64,000 bases of DNA from Zeugodacus cucurbitae (lineage: Eukaryota > Arthropoda > Insecta > Diptera > Tephritidae), in the NCBI RefSeq assembly GCF_028554725.1, contig NC_071671.1, positions 18,971,501-19,035,500 of the forward strand, written 5' to 3'. Under the pieces are notes generated by a model. That model saw only the letters and a list, made by a program, of their open reading frames with translations, did no database searches and was not told where the DNA came from. Of the stretch, positions 61,696-64,000 are shown in pieces (the stretch's first letter is position 1; the number at the start of each line of letters is the position of its first letter). Both the position numbers and the translations under genes were made by a program.

Positions 61696-63639
61696 CAAGA
61701 AGAAGAAGATAAAATTATATTAACTTTTGAGAGTTATGGACGACCAATGACTCAAATGTACAACAGGAGGAAAACTCGGCAAAATATACTTCGTCGGCTT
61801 GAAAAAGTTAAGAAGAATATCAAACTAGTCAATCAATTGATGTTTAAAACAATGGACAACTCGAGGTGACTTAAACTTTTTGAAGACCATCAACGAATAT
61901 AAATATTGAACTTAACCAGTACAACTCTTTCAGTGACAGCGTGGTAATAACGGTTGTTGGCGCATTTTTTGTGTGGAACATGGAGAAAGTGTAACCTAGA
62001 CATTTTGTACGCGCTTTTTAAAGATTTCGACTCATGAAATTTGTAGAACTTCTTTTAGATTGAATTAAACAGCTTTCGGATGAGGCATAGTATCAGTTGA
62101 AGAACTTTATCAGAGTCGCAAGTTGTTCTTGAATGGTCATATAGGGTATTTTTTAAAGGTCTACCCTTTTCTAACCTTTTTTCTGTGATTGACTTATTAC
62201 TTTTGATAGTTAAGTTATTCTAAAAATAACGTCTTCTATCCGCAACTCCGACCTAACCCATACTATGATACTATCATGTAGTTAGTTTGGTTTCTTAGCC
62301 GCTTCGTGTTTGCCTCCATGATCGTGGATGTATTATATCCAAATGTCTAGTGGAGTTGTATGTCCGTTTGCCATTACATTATCTTTTTAGAGGGTCCCAA
62401 CTCAATTTAACCTCAAAATCCATTTCTAAAATATTTCTTCCTTGAATTTAAGATGCATAGAGCTCTATATCTGAACAACATTAGCACATTATTTTCTAAA
62501 AAATATATTTGTATCCTTCTTTAAGGCCTCCCACAACTTCCTCCTTTCTAAATCATTTGTTGCAACTGCTGTAATTGTAACAGATTACACTTTCTGGGGC
62601 ATCAGCATAATTGGCAAAGCAACTAATTAGCAATAAAAATCTTTAATACAGTCTGTAAGTAATTTGATACACATTAAACTACAAACAACGATCAACACAA
62701 AATGCCGCTTTTCGCAACATCAACGAAATCAGCAACTAAACTCATTTGTTGCAAGCGCAAATGAAGTTGTTTTTGGATGTGTATGTATGTATTTAGTTAG
62801 TTAGTGTCTGTATGTATGTATGCATCTAAACATATCGGAAATCTCGCCCAACCTGCAACACGTAAAATGAAGTCATACAACAGCGGCTGCTGTTGCCACA
62901 TTGCATTTTTACGCTGCTGCTTGCAACATTTTGTTGCCAACTCACAGGGAACACACAAAAAAAACAACAACACCTTAAAAGTACAAACAAAAGCCGCGCT
63001 ATTTTGATTTTACGCCGTCTAACAATTTCTGAACTACAACAATGAAAAGTCAATAAAAGCAACGAAACGAATTGGCTGCATGTGGCAGCCAACGCTGGAA
63101 GGAAGAAAGCGCTGATTTGGCAGCGGCACTAGCACTGGCAGGTAGTGACTGGGAGCAGGCATTTGTTAACCTATTAACTAGTGGCATACTTAAATAACGG
63201 TGTACAGTGTAAATGTGAGCAACACAATTGCTATGAGTGGCAAGTGAGCGGTTGTTGTTGCTGCGCCCACTAGCCCATTCACCTACTAACCGACTATTTA
63301 CTTTTCGGTTGCACATTTTGGCAATCATCAGCGAAAATAAAGCGCATAAAAATTGCTTTGCATCGGTTGCTTGCTTGCTTGGGTGTTGTGTCTATTTTGG
63401 CTGGCTATTTGCAGGCGTCACTTTGGCGCTGTTGCCACTCCACGTGCCTTCACCTGTAAGTACCTTTAGTGTCTGCTGTGCCGTGTCTCTCCTTTGTTGC
63501 TAATCACTTTGCATTTGTCGGAGTAATAACTTCGTCTACCCTTTGTACTACTAGCTGCATTTGAATTTGTTGTTACCAAACTACTATACCTTTACGGGTT
63601 TAAGATGTTGTCATAAGATATAAGTTCTAAAAAAGGTCT
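61696..63639. other. Intergenic DNA, nothing recognised
   Basis: Open frames here are short and without domain. A T-G-T-A-T-G simple repeat lies near 62780-62822. Confidence 0.5.
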
Positions 63640-64000
63640 CCCTGACATCCTTTTGAAAACCTAAGGTGAGAGAACAAATAAGGGCGATTCGCAATAGTAT
63701 GCTTTAGCCTAGCTACTTTGGTATCTGACTTGATTGGGTACCCGGTCACTGCGGAATCTTTGAAACCAGACAAGAGTGCAAGACAGGGTGCCCTAACAAC
63801 ATTAACACCGCAATAGGAGCCTGTGCAGTTGCTACCCCCTTTTTGCACGCATTAGAGCGCAAAAGGTCCTTCGAACTACTTTTTCTCACCCAGGTCCATT
63901 TCGCTCTATCATAGGTATGTTTACTGAACACTGTTCGACAGGTACACATGCAGTGCGGCTAGGGATACTGGTAGATATAAGTAGCCAAAGCTGCTGGAGG
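63640..64000 (+). mobile_element. Decayed LINE RNase H fragment, continues past the window edge
   Basis: On the plus strand WVPGHCGIF (near 63735) is the conserved RNase H block, followed across a frameshift by RQGALTTLTP and EPVQLLPPFCTH. The latter match the order GTL-TLT-E-W-x-x-V-G-x-P-L seen in the minus-strand relic at 14.9-15.9 kb. Both therefore come from the same LINE group. Stops and frameshifts make it inactive. Confidence 0.75.

Overview
The window is nuclear DNA from a higher fly. Compact insect introns (GT..AG), an Fl(2)d/WTAP gene with a His/Gln-rich head, a ZAD-C2H2 zinc-finger gene rich in polyglutamine, an insect RR cuticle protein, strong A+T bias and fly-type RTE, I-superfamily LINE, mariner and Helitron sequences all fit a dipteran. 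The repeat complement makes a tephritid fruit fly my best guess, but this is inferred without database comparison.

Layout. 1-29 kb is gene-poor. It holds a 40-bp-period minisatellite (1.9-2.7 kb), old LINE remnants (8.6-9.1, 12.2-12.9, 14.9-15.9, 17.8-18.0 kb), a mariner transposase remnant (21.7-22.0 kb), a full-length RTE retrotransposon with an open ORF and an 11-bp target-site duplication (22.6-25.9 kb), and a decayed Helitron whose two ends are still exact (26.05-27.82 kb). 29.6-49.3 kb is the gene-rich core: a ZAD zinc-finger gene (-), an unrecognised five-exon, 450-residue type I membrane protein (-), a tRNA pseudouridine synthase of the PUS3/Deg1 type in seven exons (-), and, head to head with it, fl(2)d in five coding exons (+). 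49.3-55.9 kb is very A+T-rich and apparently non-coding. At 55.9-56.9 kb are the last two exons of a cuticle protein gene (-) inside a block packed with the motif AGCTTT. 57-64 kb again holds repeats: a TIR-bounded element, a fresh 116-bp tandem duplication, a truncated RTE copy and a LINE RNase H remnant at the right edge.

The coding exons of the membrane-protein gene, the PUS3-type gene and fl(2)d were joined by hand from splice sites and reading phase. All junctions keep frame and the totals are whole codons (450, 501 and 641 residues). Fl(2)d belongs to the m6A writer complex and PUS3 modifies tRNA, so the head-to-head pair joins two RNA-modification genes. No CRISPR, operon or prokaryotic feature is present. 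I did not recognise any rRNA or tRNA gene, but tRNAs cannot be excluded by eye.
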